Assembly (NCBI GenBank): GCA_029259675.1
Contig: JAJDES010000595.1
Location: 1-13,566, forward strand
Direction of reading: 5' to 3'
DNA: 13,566 bases
Origin: Planctomycetota bacterium
GTDB taxonomy: Bacteria > Planctomycetota > UBA1135 > GCA-002686595
Shown: piece after piece, positions 7,523-13,566 of the stretch
Layout: each line of letters starts with the position of its first letter
Numbering within the stretch: position 1 is the first letter of the stretch
Notes under the pieces: generated by a model
What the model saw: the letters and a program-made list of their open reading frames with translations, nothing else
The model's database searches: none
Told to the model about the DNA's origin: nothing
Translations under genes and position numbers: made by a program

Positions 7523-7901
7523 GCGCAACGGAGATGTCTGCATGGCCCCTTGCCCATGGACCAAGGCTGTACGCCAACGGACTAGTGGAAAAGCACCACG
7601 AGAATTCCAGTCATCGTGGCAGCTCGCCCAGACTTGCTCGCGAAGCTGACTTGCGTGACCGCTTCTCGGGGGAATCGGTCGCAGGCAGTTCGGTTGCGTC
7701 CGAAACACCACCAAGGAGAAGTATTAGCGGCAAGAACACCGACCGCCCGCGGACATGCCGCCTTCTCCATCGCTAGCTGGACGCCGCCCGAGGCAACCAT
7801 GCTCTCGCAACCGCTTTTTCGAATCCGAGAGAATGGCAGGCGAATTCATGCTGCGGTCATTTAATTGCATTGGCGCCTTCAGCACCGCCCCGGCCAAAAA
7901 G

Positions 7902-7929
7902 TTCAATTGCCAGGTCTGTGAGCTAGAAT
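7902..7929 (+). promoter_or_regulatory. Promoter-like pair directly upstream of the sulfatase-like start
   Basis: TTCAAT (7902-7907) and TAGAAT (7924-7929) are 16 bases apart. The -10 matches TATAAT at five of six positions; the -35 is weak (three of six). The expected transcription start falls at about 7936, exactly the ATG, which would give a leaderless mRNA. This fits the absence of a Shine-Dalgarno element before this gene. Confidence 0.3.
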
Positions 7930-7935
7930 CGGCCC

Positions 7936-9516
7936 ATGCTCTCCAAGCTGACTGCCGTGTTGCTCGCCGCCCATTGCACACTCTCCTGCGGCAACCCTAC
8001 CGAGCGAGAACCGCGCCCCTCGATTCTGTTCATCAGCATCGACACGCTGTCGGCTCGGCACATGTCCTTGTATGGGTACGAGCGCGAAACGACACCCGGT
8101 CTGGATCGACTCGCCCTGGAGTCCGTGGTCTTTGATCGCTGTTGGTCCAATGCGCCGAAAACCACGCCCAGCTACTTGTCTCAATTCACCGGACTCCTGC
8201 CCGAATCCTTCCGCAAGCAAGAGCAAGAAGATGGGGGAGCATCCCTGTGGACGTTCTCGCCCAAGCATCCGGCCCTGGCGGAAGTTCTGCGCCAAAACGG
8301 CTATCAGACTGCGGCCATCATCGACAATCCAAATGCCGGAGCTTTGCACGGGCTCGAACGCGGCTTCGATCACTATGACGACGGCCCGGCGCAGCGCGGG
8401 CTTGAGGAGTTGGATGGTGGCGTCGATCAGGTCTTGCCCTCGGCTGCTCAATGGCTTGAACAAGCGAATGCAGACTTGCCGTACTTCCTATTCCTGCAAG
8501 TGCTCGACGTGCACGGTCCCTATTACTCGGGCGCCAAATGGAACGAACCCTTTGCACCCAGTGAACTGGCCGGACGCACGGCACCTGTGGCGCAATCCTA
8601 CGGATCCATATTGGGCGCCATCCCCAAGTACATAGCCGAACCCTTAGCAGAACCGGGGCAGAAGGAATTGGAACTAGAGCCGATTGCGCAAGCTTACGAC
8701 CGCGGCGTGCGCGCCATGGATGCCGCGATAGCGGTATTTATCGAAGAGCTGGATTCCAACGGCGCGCTCAACAACACATGGATTGTCATCAGCGCCGATC
8801 ATGGTGAATCCATGTGCGAACATGATTCCTACTTCAATCACCAACTTCTGCACGGCGAAGAGCTGCACGTTCCGCTGCTGATTCGACCGCCGGGCGGCAC
8901 ACAGGCGCGGCGCATTGAAAGCGATGTCCAACTCGTGGACCTCTTCCCCACAATGCTCGACTTGGCGGGCATTGAAAGCCACCACGAATTGCATGGACGC
9001 TCGCTGATGCAAGCGCTGAAGGGCGCAACGCTTGAACCACTGCCCAGCTTTGCCTATGGATCCTTCCAGGGCAGTCGCAGCGTGAGCTTCGAAGGTTGGA
9101 AGCTTGTTGAATTGAATCCCTCGCTTGAATCCTGCGGATTGATGGGCCTATTCAGCTCTTCGCGCGCGCGCACGTGGATTGCGGCCAACTACCCGGACTT
9201 GGCCGGCAAGGCCTTCGGCACCCACGAGTTACCGGTCGCCGCACTTGCCGGCGTCAACATGCACACTCTCAAAGAATCTGCGTCGCGCGAGCTCACCGGC
9301 CCCTTCTACGAGCTGTACGACCTGAGCGCAGATCCTGCTGAATTGAATGATGTCGCCGCGCAACATCCTGAGCGAGTGCAAGCGCTGCTAGCTTTGCTCA
9401 ATGACAAAACAGTCGAAGCTCGCACACGCTTCATCGAGTACGAAAGCGGGCGAGTTCTCGATTCGGCTAGCTTTGAAGAACTCGAAAAACTGGGCTACAC
9501 CGAAGAAGCCGAATAA
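7936..9516 (+). CDS. Exported sulfatase-like hydrolase with Thr at the usual Cys/Ser nucleophile site
   Basis: 526 residues. The N-terminus (SKLTAVLLAAHCTLSC) is a signal peptide, possibly a degenerate lipobox at Cys18. The alkaline-phosphatase-superfamily core shows metal ligand Asp36 in FISIDTLSA, YGYERETTPGLD, the nucleophile region KTTPSYLSQFTGLLP, LDVHGPY (His193), SADHGES (Asp288, His289) and LLHGEELHVPLL (His306). In formylglycine sulfatases the nucleophile motif is C/S-x-P-S-R; here it is Thr76-Thr-Pro-Ser-Tyr80, so neither the convertible residue nor the Arg is present. It may use Thr directly, as LtaS-type enzymes do, or be a phosphoesterase. The C-terminal section has the usual FYELYDLSADPAELND strand and ends in EELEKLGYTEEAE, a motif repeated in the protein encoded at 12066-13566. 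It converges with the gene at 9520-9849, leaving a gap of three bases. Confidence 0.92.
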   Translation: MLSKLTAVLLAAHCTLSCGNPTEREPRPSILFISIDTLSARHMSLYGYERETTPGLDRLALESVVFDRCWSNAPKTTPSYLSQFTGLLPESFRKQEQEDGGASLWTFSPKHPALAEVLRQNGYQTAAIIDNPNAGALHGLERGFDHYDDGPAQRGLEELDGGVDQVLPSAAQWLEQANADLPYFLFLQVLDVHGPYYSGAKWNEPFAPSELAGRTAPVAQSYGSILGAIPKYIAEPLAEPGQKELELEPIAQAYDRGVRAMDAAIAVFIEELDSNGALNNTWIVISADHGESMCEHDSYFNHQLLHGEELHVPLLIRPPGGTQARRIESDVQLVDLFPTMLDLAGIESHHELHGRSLMQALKGATLEPLPSFAYGSFQGSRSVSFEGWKLVELNPSLESCGLMGLFSSSRARTWIAANYPDLAGKAFGTHELPVAALAGVNMHTLKESASRELTGPFYELYDLSADPAELNDVAAQHPERVQALLALLNDKTVEARTRFIEYESGRVLDSASFEELEKLGYTEEAE

Positions 9517-9519
9517 GCC

Positions 9520-9849
9520 TCAGCTCAAAACGAACACCTCAACAGTTCCGTCGAGCTTGATCTTCGTCCGATTGTGTTCGGACAGTTCCTTTCCTCGGCA
9601 GCGCTCGCAGTGAATGCCCCAATACTTCCTTCGATCGCGCAGCAGCACAAAGAGCGCAATGCTGCACAGCAAGACACCCAACAGAATCAACTCGGCTTCA
9701 ACCTCGCCAATCGCGCTCCAAACGAAGCACCCAAGCGCAGCGAGCAAGGCGGCAAGAGCCAGCAACTTCGGCAGGGCAACGGCACGCTTGCTATGGGGAG
9801 TAAGCTCACCACAAGTTGAGCAACGCTGAATCGTTTCCTGCAAAAACAT
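9520..9849 (-). CDS. Small two-helix membrane protein with split zinc-ribbon cysteines
   Basis: 109 residues, family not recognised. It begins with CSTC (Cys10, Cys13), has two hydrophobic helices (about 26-46 and 52-70) separated by an acidic turn (GEVEAE), then basic RDRRK and a second pair HCERC (Cys81, Cys84), followed by a charged tail ending in a short hydrophobic strand. The paired CxxC motifs on either side of a helical hairpin would both face the cytoplasm (positive-inside at RDRRK) and could bind one zinc together. Evidence that it is real: consistent membrane topology, paired cysteines, ATG start and a stop just short of the convergent gene end. No Shine-Dalgarno element. The role is unknown; redox or structural metal binding are both possible. 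Confidence 0.65.
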   Translation of the reverse strand: MFLQETIQRCSTCGELTPHSKRAVALPKLLALAALLAALGCFVWSAIGEVEAELILLGVLLCSIALFVLLRDRRKYWGIHCERCRGKELSEHNRTKIKLDGTVEVFVLS

Positions 9850-10156
9850 GGGTTCTAATGACTGCGAGCAGTGGACCCGTTGATCCTAAGCCGTTCATCA
9901 ATTGGCTAGCAAGGATTTAGCTCCCAGTCTCCGCACAGCCCCCAGCACAACTCCCAGGGTGCCCATTCCTCCGCTCAATTTCGCACGCCTCCCAATCGAA
10001 GCCTCTCGCATTGCCGCGATTCCTGCCGCCCAAACCGGATCCATGAGATCCCCAAGTTGATTTAGCTCAACAGAACACGGGATCGCCGAAGCCGGGTTGA
10101 CTAGGAATCGAGTACTTCTCGCGCGAGTCGCCGCGAACCCAATGCAGACTCGTTAT
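9850..10156. other. Intergenic gap between the zinc-ribbon gene and the tRNA
   Basis: 307 bases. On the minus strand, directly after the tRNA, a frame is open for over 80 codons. Its only ATG (10044) gives 48 residues ending at 9898. It is rich in AGA/AGG codons and matches no family I know. I see no attachment-site duplication of the tRNA 3' end in the window and no clear terminator. Confidence 0.45.
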
Positions 10157-10233
10157 TGGTGGGCCCTGTAGGACTTGAACCTACGACCAATCGATTATGA
10201 GTCAACTGCTCTAACCAACTGAGCTAAGGGCCC
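10157..10233 (-). tRNA. tRNA with CAT anticodon, probably tRNA-Ile2 (lysidine type)
   Basis: 77 bases including an encoded CCA (10159-10157). The acceptor stem GGGCCCT/AGGGCCC is perfect. The D arm GCTC/GAGC, T stem GTAGG/CCTAC and T loop TTCAAGT are canonical. The anticodon CAT is at 10199-10197 in loop CTCATAA. The anticodon-stem/variable region and T arm (TCGATTGGTCG, GGTTCAAGTCC) resemble bacterial tRNA-Ile2, whose C34 is changed to lysidine by TilS to read AUA, more than elongator tRNA-Met. The anticodon stem contains U-G wobbles. It lies 60 bases after the stop of the diiron protein gene on the same strand. Confidence 0.96.
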
Positions 10234-10293
10234 GTGGCGACACAGCATGGCGTCGGGCCGGCTGGGTCGCAAGCTGGGTGCGGAGGAATGGGC

Positions 10294-11082
10294 TTACGCG
10301 GGCGCGAATGGGGCTGGAGTGCGGTGACTCCCCAGTTGGGCTCGCTCTAAGGCGCGCAAGAGGACCTGTTCGGCTTCGTCGAAGATGGCGTCGGACCATA
10401 CATCGTCATCGTGGTCGAGAACGAAGGTGCTGGCGTAGGGGGTGCCCTCGGCCGAGCGTATTTCCTGCACCATCGATCGGGCTTCGCCCAGGCGGTGTGC
10501 GTGCTGTTTGCGGATCACGTCGAGGAAGCGGCTGTAGTGCCAACCTTCATCCGCGATGACCGAACGCAAGAAGCGCAGAAAGGCCGGACCGAGTTTTCGG
10601 TAATGGTGCATATTGCCCAGGTAGGCGCGCACCGTCGCCAGTTCGTCGTATGCGGAAAGGCAGAGAATGGCGAACTCGTCGCGAAAGAGGTGGGCCAGGG
10701 GCTCGAAGTTGGAGCGGCGCCCATTCAACTCCGCCATGCGCTGTTCGCTCCAACCGAAGCCGGCTTTAAGTGTGCGCCGAAAGCCATCCATGTGCTTGGC
10801 TTCGTCGCGCGCCCATTCAGGTTCGAAGTTGAGGAAAGCCGAGCTCAGCTCGATGCCCAACTGCCTGACGTGAATACTGTAAAAGCGAGCATCAAACTCG
10901 CTACTCAGGTCGAGGAAGAGCACCTCTTCCAAAGCCTCGCGATCAGGCTTGCTCAAGCGCGCCGCGTGCAAGCCAACGTCGCACTCGAGAGCCTGCCACG
11001 CCTCTTCACTCCAGCCATGGAGCGGGCGCTCGGTCGTTGATCTCGATCGGAGACGGGGCAATTCGGAAATAAGGGCTTCCAT
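10294..11082 (-). CDS. Ferritin-like diiron protein, acyl-ACP desaturase-like
   Basis: 262 residues from ATG 11082 (an in-frame TTG at 11100 would add six). It is mainly helical and carries a diiron ligand pattern: possible Glu62 (SSEFDARF), Glu94-x-x-His97 (WARDEAKHMDGF), Glu147 (YDELATVRAYLGN) and Glu179-x-x-His182 (SVIADEGWHYSRFL). The second half matches the plant/actinobacterial soluble acyl-ACP desaturase pattern (W-x-x-E-x-x-H, QERAT..GNT, IAADEKRHE) in order and spacing. These enzymes insert a double bond into ACP-bound acyl chains using ferredoxin and O2; other members of the fold oxidise different substrates. The protein is shorter than plant desaturases (about 360) and its first Glu is less certain. 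A lipid role would suit the neighbourhood but is inference. The N-terminal 45 residues are not conserved. No Shine-Dalgarno element. Confidence 0.72.
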   Translation of the reverse strand: MEALISELPRLRSRSTTERPLHGWSEEAWQALECDVGLHAARLSKPDREALEEVLFLDLSSEFDARFYSIHVRQLGIELSSAFLNFEPEWARDEAKHMDGFRRTLKAGFGWSEQRMAELNGRRSNFEPLAHLFRDEFAILCLSAYDELATVRAYLGNMHHYRKLGPAFLRFLRSVIADEGWHYSRFLDVIRKQHAHRLGEARSMVQEIRSAEGTPYASTFVLDHDDDVWSDAIFDEAEQVLLRALERAQLGSHRTPAPFAPA

Positions 11083-11502
11083 GGGCAGCGAAAACGGCAA
11101 TTGGGCGCAATGGGATACAAAGACGGGTCGGATCGGTCAAATGTCGTTTGCGTGCACATGCCAGCGGAGTAGTCAGAATTTGCGATTGGAGCCGTTTCTT
11201 GGCTTCGCGATTGGAAACCAAAGGCACTCCGCCGAGCTTGCCACGCGCCAAAGCCTGGATTCGAGCGCTCACATGAGTGGCCACAGACCGAAAATCGCCG
11301 GCGCCCCAATACGAGCACGCTTGCGCGCTTCGCTCTCCCACGCCGGCCAAGCCTTTGCCCCTCCATATGGCTCCCATGAGCACCTGCCGCCGCGACCACT
11401 CAGGACCTTCTCCAGCCCTAGGCTTGGATGCCAAGTCCTTATTCGGCAAGGTGTTGGGGCCACGCTCGCAATTGGACCCAAGCTCTCGCGCCCACGATCG
11501 TC
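11083..11502. other. Divergent region between the diiron protein and sigma factor genes
   Basis: 420 bases. The frame of the sigma gene stays open upstream to an ATG at 11428, but codons there (AGT, AGG, TGT) and residues (Cys, Trp, His) look non-coding. A 9-base direct repeat GCGATTGGA occurs at 11182-11190 and 11207-11215 (25-base period). No convincing -35/-10 pair or ECF-type promoter was found on either strand. Confidence 0.4.
11182..11215. repeat. Direct repeat of a 9-base element
   Basis: GCGATTGGA appears twice, 25 bases apart, in the divergent region between the diiron protein and sigma factor genes. It could be a regulator site, but nothing else supports this. Confidence 0.25.
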
Positions 11503-12069
11503 GTGCAGCTGAGAGCGCCCGGCGCGGGCTCTCAACCGGCAAAAGCCTTGGAATCAACGCACTGGATCCGCTCGGCCCTCGAGCAATACGAAGAGCCGCT
11601 TGTCGGCTTCGCAACCCGCCTACTCGGCGGCGATGTGGAGTCAGCTCGCGACGTTGTGCAGGACACCTTCCTGCGACTTTGTGATCAGGACCAGGCCGAG
11701 ATCGAGCAGCGGCTCAAACCATGGCTCTACACCGTCTGTCGCAATCGCGCCATGGACGTAATGAAGAAGGAGCGGCGCATGACTCCGCTCGAGATTTCAA
11801 CCACGGACAGTCAACCGGCGCCGGAACTAGATCCGGCACTTTCTGCGGAATCGGGTGAGTCCCGCACCAAGGTGCTCGACTTTCTCGACGACCTGCCGGC
11901 CGATCAACGCGATGTGATTCGTTTGAAGTTCCAAGAGAGCTTCAGCTACGGACAGATCGCCGAGATCACCGGACATTCGGTTGGCAACGTGGGCTACTTG
12001 CTACACGTCGGACTCAAAAGTCTGCGTGAACGCATCGCACCACTTAGTACCAAGGAGGCCACTTCATGA
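11503..12069 (+). CDS. ECF-type RNA polymerase sigma-70 factor
   Basis: 188 residues from a GTG; an upstream ATG at 11428 would give 213 residues with a non-conserved start, and TTG 11548 would give 173. I prefer GTG 11503 because about 20 residues before the conserved WIRSALEQYEEPLVGFATR is usual. Domain sigma-2 shows RDVVQDTFLRLCDQ (core polymerase binding, region 2.2) and PWLYTVCRNRAMDVMKKE (region 2.4, -10 recognition). A Ser/Pro/Glu-rich linker leads to sigma-4, LDDLPADQRDVIRLKFQE then FSYGQIAEITGHSVGNVGYLL, a helix-turn-helix for -35 recognition. Its stop overlaps the next start as ATGA. That next protein has an anti-sigma-like N-terminus, so the two probably form a membrane-signal/sigma pair. 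The start has no evident Shine-Dalgarno element. Confidence 0.92.
   Translation: MQLRAPGAGSQPAKALESTHWIRSALEQYEEPLVGFATRLLGGDVESARDVVQDTFLRLCDQDQAEIEQRLKPWLYTVCRNRAMDVMKKERRMTPLEISTTDSQPAPELDPALSAESGESRTKVLDFLDDLPADQRDVIRLKFQESFSYGQIAEITGHSVGNVGYLLHVGLKSLRERIAPLSTKEATS
12052..12058 (+). promoter_or_regulatory. Strong Shine-Dalgarno site for the vWA fusion gene
   Basis: AAGGAGG ends seven bases before the ATG at 12066. It lies inside the last codons of the sigma gene and shows that the organism uses anti-Shine-Dalgarno pairing, although many starts in this window lack such a site. It fixes the downstream start. Confidence 0.8.
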
Positions 12070-13566
12070 AGCACTCAAACGAACCCGAGGATCCGAGGCT
12101 CACCGCCTATGCCCTGGGCGAACTAGAGGGCGCGGAAGAGGCCGAAGTGAAAGCTCTTCTTCAGCGCGATGACAAGGCCGCACAATTCGTGGCCGAGGTG
12201 AGAGAAATGGCAAATTTACTAACTGACGAGTTTGAGAACGAAAAGCCCGCGCAAACTGGCGCGGCGAATTCCGGCGCAACGGAATCGGGTGAGCAGGGAC
12301 TGGGTGCGGATCGCCGCGCTGACTTGCTGGCCAAGATTGACGAGCGCACGGGGCAAGATGATGTCTTGCGACCGGTTGCTCCCGCGGGCGGATCGAGTTC
12401 AAGTGCAGCGCCAAGCAAGAGACCTTGGTATTTGCGCACTGGAGTCAAGCTTGCGGCAGCCGCTTCGGTGACCTTCGTTACCGCAGCAGCTCTCATGCCT
12501 GCAAGATGGTTTGGGATGAGCGCGGAGGGCGAAGCTGGAGCAGCCCCCTTCGCGTACGCATTGGATTTCAATCAAAGCAACTACGAAACGGCTCAAGCTG
12601 ACGATCAAAGCCTGCTTCAAGCATTGACTGACCGCTACAGATCCAAGTCAGACATGGCACCCGCAACGCAAGTTGCGGGCAACGCACAACCGACTAAAGA
12701 AGAGAACCCGATGCTTCGCAGCTCGGGGTACCTCGGAGAATCAGATCTCGATGAGCTTCGAAGCCTGGGTTACACCGAAAATGCCGATCTCAATAACTTG
12801 GGCTACCTAGACAGTGGGAATAACAGCACTGACGATGGTCGAGGCAAACGCAATCTCGGCTTGGCCCAAGACGCGGCCCCTGCCGGCAAGGCGGGTGAGG
12901 TTGCTGCTAGAGGGGAACTCCGAAAAGCTGGGGGCCTGGGCGATGAGACGAAGCCTGCTTCGACTGACAAGCTGGAAGCCCCTAAAAAGGATGTGGTACC
13001 GGAGTCCCTGTACCTGAGTCGGACCGCCCCAGGCGAAGCACCTGCGACTGCTACCGGCGGTCCTAGCGGCCCTCCGGCTCCATCGAGTTCACTCGTCCGC
13101 CCCTCAAGTGGCCCAACCACGGGCGGCTCTATATCCACGTTGGAATCGCTGGGCTACGGCGCCACTAACGAAGTGGCAGGAAGGTCGCGAGTAACCGGAA
13201 CGGACAACTTCTTCCTCGGCCAAGGCGAGCAAGAGCGTCAACTCGATCCGCGACTCAAAAACCAACTTGACGACCTCGGTTACCTCGACTCCGACGAGGA
13301 GTCCACGACTGAAGCCTACGACTACATCGAAGAGAACAAGTTCATCCGCGTCGCTGACGATGCGCGTTCGACCTTTTCGATCGACGTCGACACGGCCTCC
13401 TACGCCAATGTGCGCCGTTTCCTGAGCGATGGAAAGTTGCCGCCCGCCGATGCTGTGCGCATCGAAGAGATGGTCAACTACTTCCCCTACAGTTACGCCG
13501 AACCCATCGACGGTCGCCCCTTCTCGGTCGACGTCGAAGTGGCGAGTGCTCCCTGGGCACCGGCGC
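12066..13566 (+). CDS. Anti-sigma-like/von Willebrand A (YfbK-type) fusion protein, 3' end missing
   Basis: 500 codons are open to the window edge without a stop. Order: residues 9-22 DPRLTAYALGELEG, followed by an acidic helix, resemble the N-terminal segment of many anti-sigma factors. A single membrane helix lies at about 124-146 (VKLAAAASVTFVTAAAL). A long Ala/Gly/Pro/Ser-rich linker (about 150-415) carries five GY motifs at Gly221, 235, 246, 363 and 405. From about 422 comes ENKFIRVADDARSTFSIDVD, TASYANVRRFL and RIEEMVNYFPY, the hallmark N-terminal module of YfbK-like von Willebrand A proteins; the MIDAS-bearing vWA domain should follow outside the window. The sigma gene overlaps it by ATGA, so the cytoplasmic N-terminus probably binds that sigma factor while the outer part senses or binds something in the periplasm. 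The partner role is inference. Confidence 0.88.
   Translation, partial: MKHSNEPEDPRLTAYALGELEGAEEAEVKALLQRDDKAAQFVAEVREMANLLTDEFENEKPAQTGAANSGATESGEQGLGADRRADLLAKIDERTGQDDVLRPVAPAGGSSSSAAPSKRPWYLRTGVKLAAAASVTFVTAAALMPARWFGMSAEGEAGAAPFAYALDFNQSNYETAQADDQSLLQALTDRYRSKSDMAPATQVAGNAQPTKEENPMLRSSGYLGESDLDELRSLGYTENADLNNLGYLDSGNNSTDDGRGKRNLGLAQDAAPAGKAGEVAARGELRKAGGLGDETKPASTDKLEAPKKDVVPESLYLSRTAPGEAPATATGGPSGPPAPSSSLVRPSSGPTTGGSISTLESLGYGATNEVAGRSRVTGTDNFFLGQGEQERQLDPRLKNQLDDLGYLDSDEESTTEAYDYIEENKFIRVADDARSTFSIDVDTASYANVRRFLSDGKLPPADAVRIEEMVNYFPYSYAEPIDGRPFSVDVEVASAPWAPA

Larger units (their letters stand above)
7120..7935. other. Large divergent intergenic region
   Basis: 816 bases between the YejM-like gene (minus) and the sulfatase-like gene (plus). 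Overlapping frames of 60-100 codons exist on both strands, but all are rich in Cys, His, Arg and Ser, lack domains and look non-coding. The region holds two adjacent 21-base operator-like units and, at its right end, a promoter-like pair (both listed). A third partial copy of the repeat core, CTTGTGTCACTCG, is at 7300-7312. A small untranslated RNA could be hidden here, but I see no terminator to support one. Confidence 0.5.

Noticed and set aside
7301..7585. 94-codon plus-strand frame with repeated Cys-His pairs
   Set aside because: The apparent CH..CH pattern is just the translated 21-base DNA repeat; the rest has no coding character.
7903..8463. 186-codon minus-strand frame
   Set aside because: Lies opposite the conserved catalytic N-terminal part of the sulfatase-like gene; a codon-bias shadow with no recognisable motif.
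9898..10044. 48-codon minus-strand ORF downstream of the tRNA
   Set aside because: No ribosome site, AGA/AGG codons and no known family; open frames of this size are expected by chance. Conservation could rescue it.
10157..10233. tRNA gene as an integration site for a mobile element
   Set aside because: No integrase gene, no direct repeat of the tRNA 3' end and no foreign-looking cargo are visible in the window.
10411..11040. 209-codon plus-strand frame
   Set aside because: Antisense to the diiron protein, whose ExxH motifs define the real frame.
11006..11614. 202-codon minus-strand frame across the divergent region
   Set aside because: Overlaps the starts of two better supported genes and has an Arg/Ser-rich composition without motifs.

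Overview
The window (13,566 bases, moderately GC-rich) reads as a chromosomal segment of a Gram-negative, diderm bacterium. Several traits point towards Planctomycetota or a similar lineage: sulfatase-like lipoproteins, an ECF sigma factor overlapping an anti-sigma/von Willebrand A fusion protein, proteins carrying an 'LGY' motif, and several starts without a Shine-Dalgarno sequence. The phylum is an inference. A lipopolysaccharide-bearing outer membrane is supported by a Kdo hydroxylase-family protein and a YejM/PbgA/LapC-like protein. I see no phage, transposon or CRISPR signal.

Left region (1-7119, all minus strand). In transcription order: a five-helix inner-membrane protein with a periplasmic sulfatase-fold domain (YejM/LapC type), a possible 29-codon ORF overlapping its stop, a Kdo hydroxylase-family Fe(II)/2-oxoglutarate enzyme, a secreted purple-acid-phosphatase-type metallophosphoesterase, an OmpR-type response regulator overlapping its sensor kinase by ATGA, and the 5' end of a sulfatase-like lipoprotein that runs off the window. 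The first genes look concerned with outer-membrane lipid A/Kdo. The two-component pair is an envelope sensor that may control the adjacent sulfatase.

Middle region (7120-10233). An 816-base gap holds two operator-like 21-base units. It separates the minus-strand block from a plus-strand sulfatase-like exported protein whose usual Cys/Ser nucleophile position is Thr. A convergent small membrane protein with two CxxC pairs follows, then a minus-strand tRNA with a CAT anticodon that most resembles tRNA-Ile2.

Right region (10294-13566). A ferritin-like diiron protein resembling acyl-ACP desaturases lies on the minus strand, divergent from an ECF sigma-70 factor. The sigma gene overlaps (ATGA) a large protein with an anti-sigma-like N-terminus, one membrane segment, a low-complexity linker with five GY motifs, and the start of a YfbK-like von Willebrand A module cut by the window end. 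One GY motif is nearly identical to the extreme C-terminus of the plus-strand sulfatase-like protein, which is the most unexpected link in the window.
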